A DNA stretch of 64,000 nt from Pochonia chlamydosporia 170 (taxonomy: Eukaryota; Ascomycota; Sordariomycetes; Hypocreales; Clavicipitaceae). This document shows, piece by piece, positions 47,764 through 60,700 of this stretch. Both the position numbers and the translations under genes were made by a program. The stretch lies in assembly GCF_001653235.2 (NCBI RefSeq), contig NC_035795.1, positions 62,001 to 126,000 of the forward strand, read 5' to 3'. Position 1 is the stretch's first letter. Every line of letters starts with the position of its first letter. The notes below the pieces were generated by a model. That model had not been told where the DNA came from, did no database searches, and worked only from the letters and a program-made list of their open reading frames with translations.

Positions 47764-48470
47764 TTAGCCAGCCTCTTGGTGTCCTAGAAGCTTGTAGATC
47801 TTACCATTCTTTGTGTGACAGAAAACAGATAGCATGTCCGTTTTACCAGCTGCAAACTCGTCGACGTTATCGTCGGCATCTATTTTTTGGACAAAGGAGG
47901 TTTTAAGGATATAAATGCGTCTGCCGACGCGGTAAATTGAGCTGGTCCCTGTCTGTCTTAGCTGCTTGGCGACGGCACGGCCGACTCCAAAGGGATCAGC
48001 ATGATCTGACAGTCCGCAAGTTTACAGTCCGCAAGTTTACAGTCCGCAAATTTACAGTCCGTAGATAAACTTCCTGGACCCAATGGTTTCTGGAGGACTG
48101 CAGTCGTTACGCGGTTTTATTGTCGGAGTAAAAGAAACGCTGAGTTAGAGCTGGATTTCTTTCTGTGCCATCAGCCAATCTAGATTACAGGACTCTCACC
48201 AACCAGGTTGCCCAAGTAGTAAGCTTATATCTTAAAAAATCTCCATTAACTTATTGGTATCATAATTAGGTATTACCGCTAAGGGGCTCCCATGTTCTCT
48301 TGCTGGTTAAGAAGCCACTGCTTCGCCTCCTCAATCCCACTCTCCGCATAATTAAACTGCCATGCCACAAGGCTATCAATTGCCGTCTTCAGGACGCAGC
48401 TAAGGGTGCCGATAACTGAGCGATAATCATGATGAATAGATTAGAATAACTGTAATTCAAATATTAGTTA
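47764..48470 (-). pseudogene. Hypothetical minus-strand gene remnant
   Basis: Two coding-like blocks on the minus strand. The first, about 48450-48279, has SCVLKTAIDSLVAWQFNYAE then SGIEEAKQWLLNQQENMGAP and a stop. The second, about 48005-47764, has DPFGVGRAVAKQLRQTG, YRVGRRIYILKTSFVQKI, DEFAAGKTDMLSVFCHTKNG and KIYKLLG before a stop. Between them lies a 15-bp tandem array. The blocks are in different frames with no clear splice path, so the locus looks broken. I do not recognise the family. Confidence 0.3.
48009..48064. repeat. 15-bp tandem repeat (about 3.7 units)
   Basis: ACAGTCCGCAAGTTT repeated at 48009, 48024 and 48039 (one change), plus a partial unit at 48054. On the minus strand one frame reads as repeated ADCKL pentapeptides. 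Confidence 0.85.
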
Positions 48471-50536
48471 CGCGGGATAGAAGAGATTATTTAGGGTGCG
48501 CAACAAACTAAGCCTTCTCTGCGTTAGAATCGCTTTAACGCTCTAGGGAAGAAGCCAGACTTATATATTATAACTGGCTTTAACCTTCTAGATATCCTCT
48601 ATTTACAGGCTTTAGCTGCTTGAAACATCACTCATTTAACTGTATTAAATGCCTTTTAATCCTTCGCTTCCACAAGCGTTCTTGCCTCAGCCACTATGTC
48701 TTCCTCCTTCCGCTGGCACTGTATTGCTAAGCAAGCCAAAAGTAGGCTGTTTGAGTGAAGAAACAAGGGTGTTCGGGAGTTAGTCTTGGCTAACCAGACT
48801 CGTGCGGATGGCTAATTTGTTTCAATAAAAAGCGATAATTAATATAAACGTTCCCATTACGTGGTAATAACGCTCGACAGCATAAGCAGGACTGTTAACG
48901 AGAGTAGCTCTGACCTTCCTCCTGAACATCGTTATGGCCCTCGCTATGACACAGAGGATGTTACTAAATGTCATCACAATTAGAAGGGAGCTCTTAGCAG
49001 CTCTATAAAAATGTCCTATTTTCCTTCCTTCCCTCTACATAGTCGGACAATTCATTCACCTTTCTCTCTAGGACTGGTGTCCATAGTTATTTTGCGATAT
49101 GGACTGGGGATTGGATGGACAGGGAGGGCTAGGAGACAGGGCTCGCCTAAAATTCCGCTGGACGGGGGCTAATTGGTGCACCGCCAGTAGTGCAAATAAA
49201 GCTTATGTAACAGTGCACTAGTAGCGGTACATTTAAGATTTCCTCATGTTAACAAGCTGCGTCTATACACTAGGTAGTTCATAATGTTGCATCCTAACTA
49301 GTTACTTAGAGTTTAAGCAGATAAACATATTTAAGAACTAACTATAATACACTTCTTAGCTAATCTCTCTTTGCGTTAATCCTGTGTAACCGTTATTAAA
49401 GGCTCTTAATTCTCCGCCAGGAAAATGCTACCACTCACCTAAAATAGACGCACTTGGCGGAATAAATGCAAAACAAGAAATCGAGGTTTATATCATGTTT
49501 GGTAGTATAAAAGTTGCCCTGGGTCCTTCGGGCTCTTATGTCTCCCCGCCTTCGCCATCCCCGTAGCTTGATGTACAAACAACGTTAAACAACTGGGGGC
49601 ATAGAGGATGTGACAGAAGAAGGCACTAGCTTGTTAACCAGAAATGCGGAGGGCGAGGCTCCCCGAACAACAGGGGTTGTGTCACATAAATGGTGATTTT
49701 TGCACTGGGGATGCGGAGAACCTGGTGCGACATCATGCGGAGCTACCAGCCCTGATGGTCTTGGTTACACTAGTACACTAGAAGGCAGGGGTCTTGGGTA
49801 TAATTTTGCCGACGGTGGTTTCTGAGCTTGCTCACAAGAATTTAATTTGCAACTGTGTCTGGAGAAAAAATAACAGGCCGACATGGCATTACCGCCAAGT
49901 TAGTCTATCCTCCAATAGAGGAGGTTCCTAATCACCTAAGACCTCTCAAGCTTTCTATGTTCTTACCTCCTTAATAGCAAGATTCCACGAATGTTTCTCT
50001 TAACACTGCTGGGAAGGTTTGCTGTTCACACCGGTAGTGGTAAAGACAGACGGAGCTATAGCGCCTTTTTCACCCAACCTGGCACCGATACATACGAATA
50101 AAGTTACAATTCCAGGAACACAAGCAGCAGTCTAAAGGTAGACACTGCACAGAAATGTTAACCGCAGAGATAAAGTCTTAAAGGTAAGTAACGATGAGAG
50201 AATAGTACGGAGTATAGATTATTTACTTGTGACTCGTACAATGCTTTTTCGCGTTACGTTAATTTCGCTTAGTTTAGTGCATTAACCTTGCAAAATTTTA
50301 CCAGTTTATAAGATTTAAAGAGTGCGAGTTAGAGGTACTTAACGGCTATATTCTCTATTTCTTCAGATAATAGTTCAACGTTGTATAGTGCAAGACGCAA
50401 CGCGTTGTGGTTCTCTCCCTTACAACTGGCCTTTCTAATTAATCCATGTGTATTCCTGCCTACTAACCGCTTTATGTAATGGTCTTGGACATATGACTCA
50501 ATTAAACAAAAGTGGTACCAAAGAATCACTATATAT
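48471..50536. other. Intergenic, no gene recognised
   Basis: Mixed and partly TA-rich sequence without domains; some stretches (48480-48660, 49200-49400) look RIP-affected. The part next to the GH128 stop codon is its 3' flank. Confidence 0.5.
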
Positions 50537-51876
50537 CTATACTGTTGCATACGCGGTTCCAAGAGCTGACAGACCAGTTCCGTCATGGTTGATGAGATAG
50601 TCAGGGAACGCTCCAAAGTAGGCGTATCTCGCCACATAGCTTTGTGCATCCATCCACGGCAAAACCTTCTGCAAGAAAGTGATCTGCTGAGCCTCTGTCC
50701 CATAACACTCAAACTCGGTTATCCAGATTGGCAAGCCAAGTGTGTCGTAGGCGTCCGTCACATTGCTCTGGAACCAAGCCGCTCCATCCTGGCCATTAGG
50801 TGGAACGCAGTCCTGATAGTAGTGGATGGCAGCAAAGTCAAAGTGGCACGAAGTGCAGTTGCCGAGGAAGTACTGCGTCCAAACTCGCGAGTTGTAGTTG
50901 CCTCCGGATGATGAACCGACGTTGTTGTTCCAAAGGACGTTAGGCATGCCTATCTTAACCTGACCCCGAAACGGCTCCATGTATGTCTTGTGCCCGGCAG
51001 CGGCATCAGCAGGAAGAATGTTAGAAGAGGCCGAGTACGTTAGGTCTGGCTCGTTAAAACCGAGCATGTTTTTCGTCCCAGGAGTCTGCACTGCAGTGGT
51101 CCAGTCTGGTGCAGCGCCGCTCGGCTTCCCCCACAACATGGGGACGCTAGATTAATGCAGCAGTCAGCTATACAGTACAAAACGGTTTCAGAGAAGACAA
51201 AGTAGTTATAGAGATAGATATCGGAAATTCGACAAAACTCACAACTCAAAGAATGTATCTAACCCCCAAGAGGGGTATCCCCAGTCGTAAGCCCAGGAGA
51301 CCTTCTGGTAGCCCTTGAACAAATTTGCGTATACGGAATTCTTGCTAGGATTATTATTGTTGTAAGGAAGTCCTCTCTTTCCTGTCCCCGAAGCAGGCGG
51401 ATTTGTCCCCCCAGAAGACGAATACTTGTACACTGTTAAGCGATTGGGTCCTCCACACATCTCAGCCGTGTTGCCATTACACGCCATGTTGCACTGGGTA
51501 TTGCCATCAGGCGCTGGGCCAGCACCGTTCACAACAGCGTTACCGCACCCTATTAATGGTTAGTAATCTTGTGTTTATTTCTGAGCTTGATGGACTGCTT
51601 ACAACACTCGCCGGCATACTCGGTACCAGCAATCGAGAAGCCGGCTAATTGGCAAGCTTGCTGGCAAGCTTGGTTTGTCATCGCACCAGGACCTCCAGGC
51701 ACTGCTGTGCCACTTGGCAATGCGCGGCCAGAAACATTATCAGTGTAGCATCCCAGGGCGATCCAACCAGCTCTTGCTTCGATCTGGAGATGTGATTCTC
51801 TAGTAATTGTTAAACTGTGGGATGTGAGGGAAAGAGCAGTAATGATTACGGCGTGGGAAACCTTCATATTGGGCAA
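50537..51876 (-). CDS. Secreted WSC-GH128 glycosidase (Asl1-like, beta-1,3-glucan active)
   Basis: Exons 51876-51603, 51549-51243 and 51146-50537 (introns of 53 and 96 bp) give 396 residues. Order: hydrophobic signal sequence (MKVSHAVIITALSL; a Met at 51867 is an equally good start), a WSC domain at about residues 36-130 (GCYTDNVSGRAL, CQQACQLAGFSIAGTEY, ECWCGNAVVNG, CNMACNGNTAEMCGG), a short Gly/Asn linker (LPYNNNNPSKNS), then the Asl1-like catalytic domain (SWAYDWG, FVPMLWG). The two acidic catalytic residues are in GFNEPD (Glu226) and WITEFECYG (Glu338), as in GH128. It should hydrolyse beta-1,3-glucan, tethered by the WSC domain to polysaccharide. It is head-to-head with the GH55 gene at 53237, which carries the same WSC subtype. 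Confidence 0.92.
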
Positions 51877-53236
51877 TGTCGATAAAGCATAAAGGTTTCG
51901 GGGCTGTATACACGATTAAACAAGACACAATAAAAGAAAACGGCAGGTAAATATAGCTCTGTAAATACTCATAGCTAATTCTAGTTATGGCTCGTGGAAT
52001 GTCGCCCGTTGCCAATATGCCCAAACCTCAAGCTCTAGAGGTTACATATTCTGCCAAGGCTATTTCCCTGCCTAGACCGTGTTCTAGACGATTAATTAGT
52101 AGGCAAGTCCAGGTTCCCAGCATTAATAACTCTCGATTTGTGGCTGCTATTCGTACGGACGGGCGTCTCATACCCCTGCAGGTGCCTGATCGCTACTTGA
52201 CGTAAGTTCTCCCCGAAGTTTCATGCCTCCTTTAGCAGAAGCATCTCTCCAACCATTCCTGTTCCTTGAGGAGCCTAGCGGCTCTTCAGTGTACGCCACT
52301 AGATAGTCCAGGACTCGGGGCATGTTGCAGGGCTTCCCCGCGCATTAACATCAGTTATGCCCTTGAATCTAATGATCGGCCCGATATGTTCTACCTTATT
52401 GGCACGCGGCAGGTAGTATCGCTCCATAATATGCCGGCTATTAAGGGTGTTCACGTTCTAGATCTAATAGTTTGCAGCAGATTTAACAGTTATACGTTTC
52501 TATACAGCAGAATTCGGTGAAATCTTAGCTGCCGCACAGTGCTTACGTAGCACGGTTCGAGTTGTGAGTCCGAAACTTCTTCCACTAACTTTCCTAGAAG
52601 TCTGATAGTTTGTCTTGCGCATGCCAGTTGGTAATACTCTACTTTAGTTGAACATTATTGCTGAACTGCACGTACATATCGGACCGGCCTTAACTGCACG
52701 TTACTACAGGTTGTTTGGTGTTACAGATAAAGAAGCACGCCAACTGTTGCTCTATTTTCAAGTCTGGCTATCAAGTGAGCAAGAACGAGCGGCTAAATTC
52801 AATCAGCCTACCGAGGCCCTTAACCATATGCAGTTAAAACTCCCGCGCCATTTTGCCCTGCTGTCAGAGTACGGTTCCTCACTGTCTCTAGATCCCGGTT
52901 TTAACTGATGAGCTCTAATGTTATATTAAAATTTCATAAGAAACACATAAGGGCCTACTTTTTGCTAAATACACTTGACAGCTAAAGAAGCTTGCCGAGA
53001 CTCCCCGATTGAGGCAATACCAATCCACTATCATTTCACAATCTCCAGCCTTTGGGCTACTTCCAAACGGGCTTCTGGCCCAGAGTTGCTACCAAACTTA
53101 GTCACAAGTACAGGCTATTCAATTTACGCTGGTAAAGGTCGAGATGTCTTTCTATAAGTATCATAAGGTTCTCATGCTTTTGGTGTGAAACTGTCTTATG
53201 CCCATTGTTAACTGAATTAGATACGCACTCTTTACA
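51877..53236. promoter_or_regulatory. Divergent promoter region between the two WSC-glucanase genes
   Basis: 1.36 kb separate two start codons pointing away from each other. The middle holds coding-like fragments on the plus strand (51987-52205, with RFVAAIRTDGRLIPLQVPD; 52266-52520; 52648-52908) of unknown family, apparently relics of an interrupted gene. No specific transcription factor site could be assigned. Confidence 0.45.
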
Positions 53237-56200
53237 ATGAAGTCTATCTATAGTACAATTGCTGCTGTCTTCTTGCTTGGAGCATCATGTTCACAACTGC
53301 ACATCCCTCCGGTTGACGCAGTAGTCAAGAGTTTACTCCATAAGGAAGACGCCTACGTCCACTTTAGCGGAAATCAATCTGTTTCCAAAGCACTCTCAGA
53401 ACGACAGGCGTCCTCTTACTGGTACGAAAATATCCAACACCAAGGAATATCTGCCTTTGGGCCCAGCGGGTATAAAGTGTACCGCAATGTTAAGGATTAC
53501 GGAGCAAAGGGTAATGTCTCTTACCTATATAATTGGTTAACATGCTAATTAGATACAATAGGCGATGGGTTGACCGATGATACGGCTGCCATTAATGCTG
53601 CAATGAACGATGGTGGTCGTTGTGGGCAGGGATGTGCATCAAGCACAACTACCCCTGCGGTTATATACTTCCCTTCAGGGACCTATCTTCTCTCCTCTTC
53701 CATTATTGATCAATACAACACTTTTCTTATTGGAAATCCAAATGACCTCCCGGTTTTGAAAGCAACGCCCTCATTTTCAGGCTTCGGACTTATCGATGGA
53801 GACAAGTACTACGGTCAATACCTGAATTGGGCGTCCACAACCGTGTTCTTTAGACAGGTTAAGAACTTCATCATCGACACAACAAATGTGCCAGCTGGCT
53901 CTGCAGTAACGGGTATACATTGGCCAACCGCCCAAGCAACAAGTCTTCAAAATATCGTCTTTAAGATGAGTGCTGCAGCTGGAACTCAGCACGTCGGGTT
54001 GTTTTGTGAAGAGGGTATGTTTGGCGTCGTTGTGCTGTTGGGAGAAAACCACTAACGGCGCCTTTTAGGTTCTGCTGGCTTTATCACGGACCTTACCTTT
54101 AACGGTGGTCGTATCGGCGCACAGATTGGCAATCAGCAATTCACCATGCGAAACCTCGTCTTTAATAATTGTGTCACGGCCATCTCTCAAGTTTTCAGCT
54201 GGACGTGGGTTTACCAAGGCATCAGCATCAACAACTGCCTGGTCGGCATTGACATGTCCACCGTCGGCAGTGCTGTTCAGGCTGTTGGGTCTATTACTGT
54301 ACTCGACAGTTCTATTACGAACACTCCGGTTGGCATTGTGACCTCCTATAATCCACCCTCGACAACTCCCCCAACAGCAGGAAGTTTAATCATCGAGAAT
54401 CTTGCCTTGAATAACGTACCTACCGCCATCCAGCGGTCAGGCGGCTCTACTCTGCTCGCTGGTACTTCAGGCTCTACAACCATCGGGGCCTGGGGTCAGG
54501 GCCATCAGTACTCACCCACTGGACCAAAAAGCTTCCAGGGCGCGTTCACACCGAACACCAGACCGGGATCTCTTATTAGTGGTGGCAAATACTATACTCG
54601 AACAAAGCCTCAATACAACACTCTCCCGGTCTCATCCTTCTCCAGTGTACGCAGCGCTGGCGCTACAGGTAACGGTGTGACTGACGACACAACGGCCATT
54701 CAGAATGTCATCGACAGCGCTACTGCTGCCGGCAAAATTGTCTTCTTTGATGCCGGAACATACATCGTCACCAAAACAGTCGTCATTCCTCCTGGAGCAA
54801 AGATTGTTGGCGAGGGATTAGCTTCTGTCATCATGTCAAGTGGTAGCTTCTTCAACAACATGGACAGCCCACAGCCAGTAGTTAAGGTCGGCAACGCTGG
54901 ATCTACGGGTCAAGTAGAATGGTCTGATATGATTCTCAGCACCAAGGGTGCTCAGGCCGGCGCGACTCTTATTGAGTGGAACTTGGCGACTTCGGGAACA
55001 CCGTCTGGTTTGTGGGATGTGCATACCCGAATTGGGGGATTTGCTGGTTCTGATCTTCAACTTGCTCAATGTCCCAAGACCCCAAGCAGTACCACAATTA
55101 ACAAGAACTGCATCGCGGCGTACATGTCGATGCACATCACCCCATCAGCAACTGGCCTTTACATGGAGAATAACTGGTTCTGGACCGCGGACCACGACAT
55201 TGATGATCAAGGTAACACGCAAATTACAGTGTTTGCTGGACGGGGTTTGCTTATCGAAAGTACTACTGGGACATTCTGGCTGTAAGATGACTGCTATTTA
55301 AGAATCATAAAACAAGCTATCTAAACAACTTCACAGGGTCGGCACAGGCGTGGAACACCACGTGCTATATCAATACCAGTTCGCTAATACTCAAAATGTC
55401 TTTATGGGCGTTATCCAGACGGAAACACCGTAAGTTCGAGGCCATTCCCAGCTCTTTGCAGTTCACTAACCAACGCTACAACAGATACTACCAGCCAAAC
55501 CCTCCTGCACCCGCACCATTTAAAGTTGTTCCGGCTTTAAACGATCCCACGTTTGGGAGCTGCGTGGGCCAAGCTCCTAACTGCTATGACTCCTGGGGTC
55601 TTCGCATCGTAAACTCGCGGAACATTCTCATCTACGGCGCTGGCCTCTATTCCTTCTTTAACAACAATAATGGAGGTGAGTTAATCTCCCTTGTCTTCTC
55701 AAAGAAAACTGCAAGGCCAACACTCTACAGCGTGCAACACAGTTGATGGCGCACAAACCTGTCAGGTGAGCATGGTTGATCTTGAGGGAACGTTAAAGAA
55801 CATCAACATCTATAATTTGGCCACTGTCGGAACAAACAACATGATCTCACAGGCTGGGAAGAGCCTTGCCATATCTACTGATAACAAAAACGTGTTCCCC
55901 GACGTTATTGCTCTCTTCCAGCTTGCCTCTGGAAGTGGCGACGATGGATCTACTCCAACCATGACTGCTACACCTACAACTCTGGCCACTAGAACTACCA
56001 CCGCCACCAACACCGTTGCCCCAACAGGTGGATGGCAGTACCGCGGCTGCTACACAGATAACGTTGGCGGCAGAGCCTTGACATTTGGACAGCAAGTTCC
56101 CGGAGGAGCCTCATCTATGACGGTTGAGACTTGCCAGGCTGTGTGCAAGGGGCTCGGCTATACTTTGGCCGGACTTGAGTATTCCCAGGAGTGCTGTAAG

Positions 56201-56430
56201 TATCCTATCGTGTGCCCGAATCTTACCACCCTGTAGTGCATTCTAGCTTCTAGCTACTAATAACAATGTATCAAACAGTTTGTGATAATGCTCTTAGGAA
56301 TGGAGGTGCTGCTGCGCAAGACGGAGATGCTCAGTGTAATATGAACTGCAATGGGAACTCGGGTGAGAAATGCGGTGGCCCTAACAGGCTAAGCCTCTAC
56401 AGCTATGGATACGGGAATGGAACGAGGTAA
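53237..56430 (+). CDS. Secreted GH55 exo-beta-1,3-glucanase with C-terminal WSC domain
   Basis: Seven exons: 53237-53510, 53553-54014, 54069-55281, 55337-55429, 55485-55675, 55731-56195 and 56279-56430, about 949 residues. Introns are 42-83 bp. An N-terminal signal (IYSTIAAVFLLGASCS) precedes the twin GH55 beta-helix modules. Each opens with the pectate-lyase-like signature (VYRNVKDYGAKDTIGDGLTDD at about residue 80; FSSVRSAGATGNGVTDDTTA at about 440), with FPSGTYLLSS and FDAGTYIVTK strands, GLYMENNWFWTADHDIDD and HHVLYQYQFANTQNVFMG. A Ser/Thr-rich linker leads to a WSC domain (GCYTDNVGGRAL, ECFCDNAL, CNMNCNGNSGEKCGG). The enzyme releases glucose from the non-reducing end of beta-1,3-glucan and acts outside the cell. 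Acceptor choice for exon 6 is least certain. Confidence 0.93.
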
Positions 56431-57701
56431 GTTATAAACCTACCAAGGCACATATTACGTACACTAAAATTGTCATAGCATCCCAGTAGCATAGTTAGAG
56501 CTAGCTATATATACTCTTAGTAAAATAATACTGTAATTTATCTTAACCTTACATGTTATTAAACCTACTATTAATATTTACAGTTATCTATGCAGACTAA
56601 GAGTTTCTATAAACAATTGCATCATAAATTTTCTAGAGCAGCAAGACGTGCAACTATTAATGTAGACGGTATTAATAAATTGCGGTAATAGAATCTAGAT
56701 TTTTAAAAGTTCTAGGCTTATTTGTCTAGGCTAGTTGTGACCAGAATACCAAACATTCTAGTGCACCAAACATAATAAGATTATCGGGTGGTTCGCGATA
56801 GTAACAGATATTATAGTGAGAGATGCGTTTATACCAAGTCTCAATAAGCGCACTATGTAGAAATTAGAGCGTCTACGCAAAGGTGCTTACAGGATAGAAG
56901 TGGGTAACTAGAGGCATAGAACTAACAGGATTAATGCTATTAATACATAAAGATCTGTAAGTTTCCTTAATATTCTGTTATCTAGAAACTAGTTCTAATT
57001 ATGCATGTAACAAGTTTGTCAAACGGGGCCTTTTTCAAGTTAGTACTAATCGCTCGAAAACCTGATACGTTGCAATCTATCACCTTGTATGATTGTGCCA
57101 CTCACCGCTAGAAAGTTTTCCGGTAATGCGGGTGCTTTTCTGAGACCTGTGTAGCTGTTAGGGTAGCCAAAAGAGGAGTAAACAAGGTCTGGTCTTTAGT
57201 TGAACCAACTGGTACCCTCACAGAAACTCTAAATGGCAGTTCTAATGGGCTAAAAAAAAACCCCGAACTGCTTGGTTGTTGGTTCTATTTGTTTTAGATC
57301 TAAGGCTGTATTGTGCACTATTGTGTGAGATTTTAGTATAACAATAGCAATGTGTTGGCAAGGTGCGGCAGCACGGTCCTAATATTGGCCTCATAACTCC
57401 GCGCAGTTACTGCGTATAATGGAGGCAATAAGGGAGAACAATCTGTTGTGCGGTATTAATCTAAACAGGAAAAAAATAGCAAACTAGACCGAGAGCTAGT
57501 TTCTAGGTTTTATATCAACCCAAAGGACCGAGCGAAATAAAGCCAAGCAAGCCACGCAAGATCGGGCCATCTCTGCAAGTGTAATAGATAATAAGATAAC
57601 CTTAACACTACAAACAGTATTATACATAAGTATAATGTGAAATAAGCCTGAAAAGTTATTGAGATTTCTCTTTATTTGGACAGTTTATTGCTTCGAATAG
57701 T
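56431..57701. other. AT-rich intergenic region upstream of the PKS
   Basis: No ORF or recognisable repeat. It includes an A9 run at about 57253-57261 and holds the presumptive PKS promoter; no regulator site can be named. Confidence 0.5.
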
Positions 57702-60700
57702 ATGTGTCCAAAAAAAACATCACAGGAGCCTATTGCTATTGTTGGCAGCTCATGCCGTTTTGCTGGCGATGCTACATCCCCGTCCAAACTATGGGAGCTC
57801 TTAAAGGAACCACGGGACATTCAGACCAGGATTCCAGACACACGCTTTAACATCGACGGCTACTATCACCAGAACTACGCACACCATGGTCATACCAACG
57901 TTCAAAATGCCTATCTTCTTAATCAGGACCCTGCTACATTCGATGCTGAATTCTTTGGCATCAGCGCCATGGAAACCAAGGCCATAGACCCACAACAGCG
58001 TATGCTCCTCGAGATTGTTCACGAGGCTCTAGAAGATGCCGGAATGAGCACGGAGGCCTTGCGAGGCAGCGATACGGCGGTGTTTGTAGGTATAATGTGT
58101 GCAGAGTACGAATCTCTCCTCCTGAGGGACCTCAATACTGTGCCTACGTACTTCGCTTCGGGTGTGTCGCGAGCGATCCTCTCCAACAGAATCTCTTATC
58201 TATTCGACTGGCACGGAGCCTCGATGACGATTGATACGGCATGCTCGTCGAGCTTGGTAGCAGTGCACCAGGCAGTGCAAGCGCTCCGATTAGGAGAGTC
58301 CAGAATGGCAGTTGCCTGTGGTGCCAATCTCATTCTTGGACCAGAGGCTTTCATCGTTGAGAGCAAAGTCAAGATGTTGTCGCCGGACGGCCGAAGCCGA
58401 ATGTGGGATAAGGATGCAAATGGCTGTAAGTCAAGGTGAAACGCATGATCACGCCTAGTGACTTGCTGATACATGATTCACATAGATGCGAGAGGTGACG
58501 GAATCGCTGCACTCATCCTCAAGCCACTAACCCAGGCCCTCAAAGATGGGGATGATGTCCATTGCCTGATACGCGAGACAGGAATAAGTCAGGATGGCGC
58601 TACAAGTGGCATCACAATGCCTAGTGCTACGGCTCAGAAAGAACTGATCCAGAGCACTTTCAGAAAGGCCGGACTGGACCCTTATTTGGCAGCAGATCGC
58701 CCGCAATACTTCGAGGCACATGGGACGGGAACACCAGCAGGAGACCCCATAGAGAGCGAAGCCATTCGCAACGCATTCTTTGGCGAAGGATCCTCGCCGG
58801 CTGGTAGCTATCCTTTATATGTTGGCTCCATCAAGACCGTGCTTGGCCATACTGAAGGCACTGCAGGCATCGCGGGCATTCTCAAAGCGGCATTGGCGAT
58901 GAAGAACTCGACCATACCTCCAAACCTGTTGTTTGACGAACTTAGCACTTCGGTTGCACCACACTACAAGGGCTTGGAAATATGTCGCGAGGCTATCCCT
59001 TGGCCGGAACCGCCCAATTCGCAGCCGAGGAGGGCAAGTGTGAACAGCTTTGGTTTCGGAGGCACCAATGCACATGCTATTTTGGAGAGCTATGAAAGCC
59101 CCAGGACCACGTCTGCAGTGACAGAGAGGGAACTGTTATTTGTGCCTTTTGTATTTTCTGCGGCCTCGGAATACAGTCTTCGGGCCAACTTGCGAGAATA
59201 TGCCGCCTACATTGAACGCCACCCAGCAATGGCCGTTCACAACATATCTTACACCCTGCGTCAGCGTAGGTCTGTCTTTCCCTACCGAGCCGCGTTTCCG
59301 GCCAGTTCGGCCGAGTCCCTAAGGGCAAACATCCTGGCAAAGCTTGGCAATACAGAAAACCCAGTTGGGATCAGAACCTCCGCAAAAGGCAGCCAGTCGT
59401 CCCGCATCCTCGGTGTGTTTACCGGCCAGGGTGCCCAGTACGCTCGCATGGGCGCCGAGCTCCTGGAAAGCTCGCCTCTAGCGCAAGATATCATCAGCAA
59501 GCTGGAAGTGTATTTGGCGAATCTGCCTGAAGAGGACCGCCCGGACTGGTCGCTTAAAGCCGAACTGCTGCGTGACAGCGAGACATCCCGTCTTGGTGAA
59601 GCGGTGATAGCCCAGCCGCTTTGCACAGCGTTGCAAATACTGCTAGTTGATATCCTTGCGGAAGCTGGCATCTCGTTCAGTGCCGTAGTCGGGCACTCCT
59701 CTGGAGAGATTGCCGCAGCTTATGCGGCCGGTTGGCTAACCGCTCGTGACGCCCTCCTCGTCGCCTACTACCGAGGCTTGCACAGCACAGCCGCCAAGAG
59801 CCCAAATGGTAATGTCCAGGGAGCCATGTTGGCCGTCGGTACTTCTGTTGAAGAAATCTTGGAACTGTGTGAAGACCCAGAGTTCGCCGGCCGCCTTGCT
59901 CTGGCAGCGAGCAACTCTTCCTCCAGCGTCACCGTGTCCGGCGATGTCGATGCCATACACGAGCTGCAACTCGTTTTAGACGATGAAAAGAAGTTCCATC
60001 GCATGCTCAAGGTGGACAAGGCGTATCACTCGACGCACATGGTCCCCTGCGCTGAGCCTTACATTGTCTCTCTCCGACGCGCAGGGGTGAAGGCGCTGGA
60101 ACCTACCACCTCTTGCTGTACTTGGTTCTCCAGTGTCTACGGAGGCAGGCCAGTGGTCTCGGAATTTCTTCTTGGCGATCGATATTGGGCCGAAAACATG
60201 GTCCAACCGGTTTTGTTCTCCGAGGCAATAACCGCTGCCGTCTCTGCAGGATCCCGACTGGATCTGGCACTTGAACTCGGACCTCACTCAACGCTCCAGG
60301 GCCCTGCAACCCAAACAATCCAGGAAGCGATCCAGAAGCCTCTGCCTTATCATGGCATCCTGGACCGCAAGAAGGGAGCCATTGAGGCGCTGTCCACCTC
60401 GCTGGGCGTTATGTGGTCGCACCTAGATGTGTTGTCCGTGAACCTCAACCACTGCCAGTTGTCTCTGTCAGCCCAGAATCAACCACACATGTCCCTCAGT
60501 CGTGGCCTTCCTACCTACCAATGGAACCACCAAACCAGGTACTGGCATGAATCGAGAAGGTCAAAGAAGATGCGACTCCACCGAGGGCCGTTCCATCCGC
60601 TGCTCGGCCATCTTTCGCCTGATAGCGTATCGCACCAACTACGCTGGACCAACATCCTCAAGCCCTCAGAATTGCCATGGCTCACGGGACATCAAGTTCA

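Noticed and set aside
50329..50712. 127-codon minus frame overlapping the end of the GH128 gene
   Set aside because: It overlaps the true catalytic exon in another frame and shows no domain.
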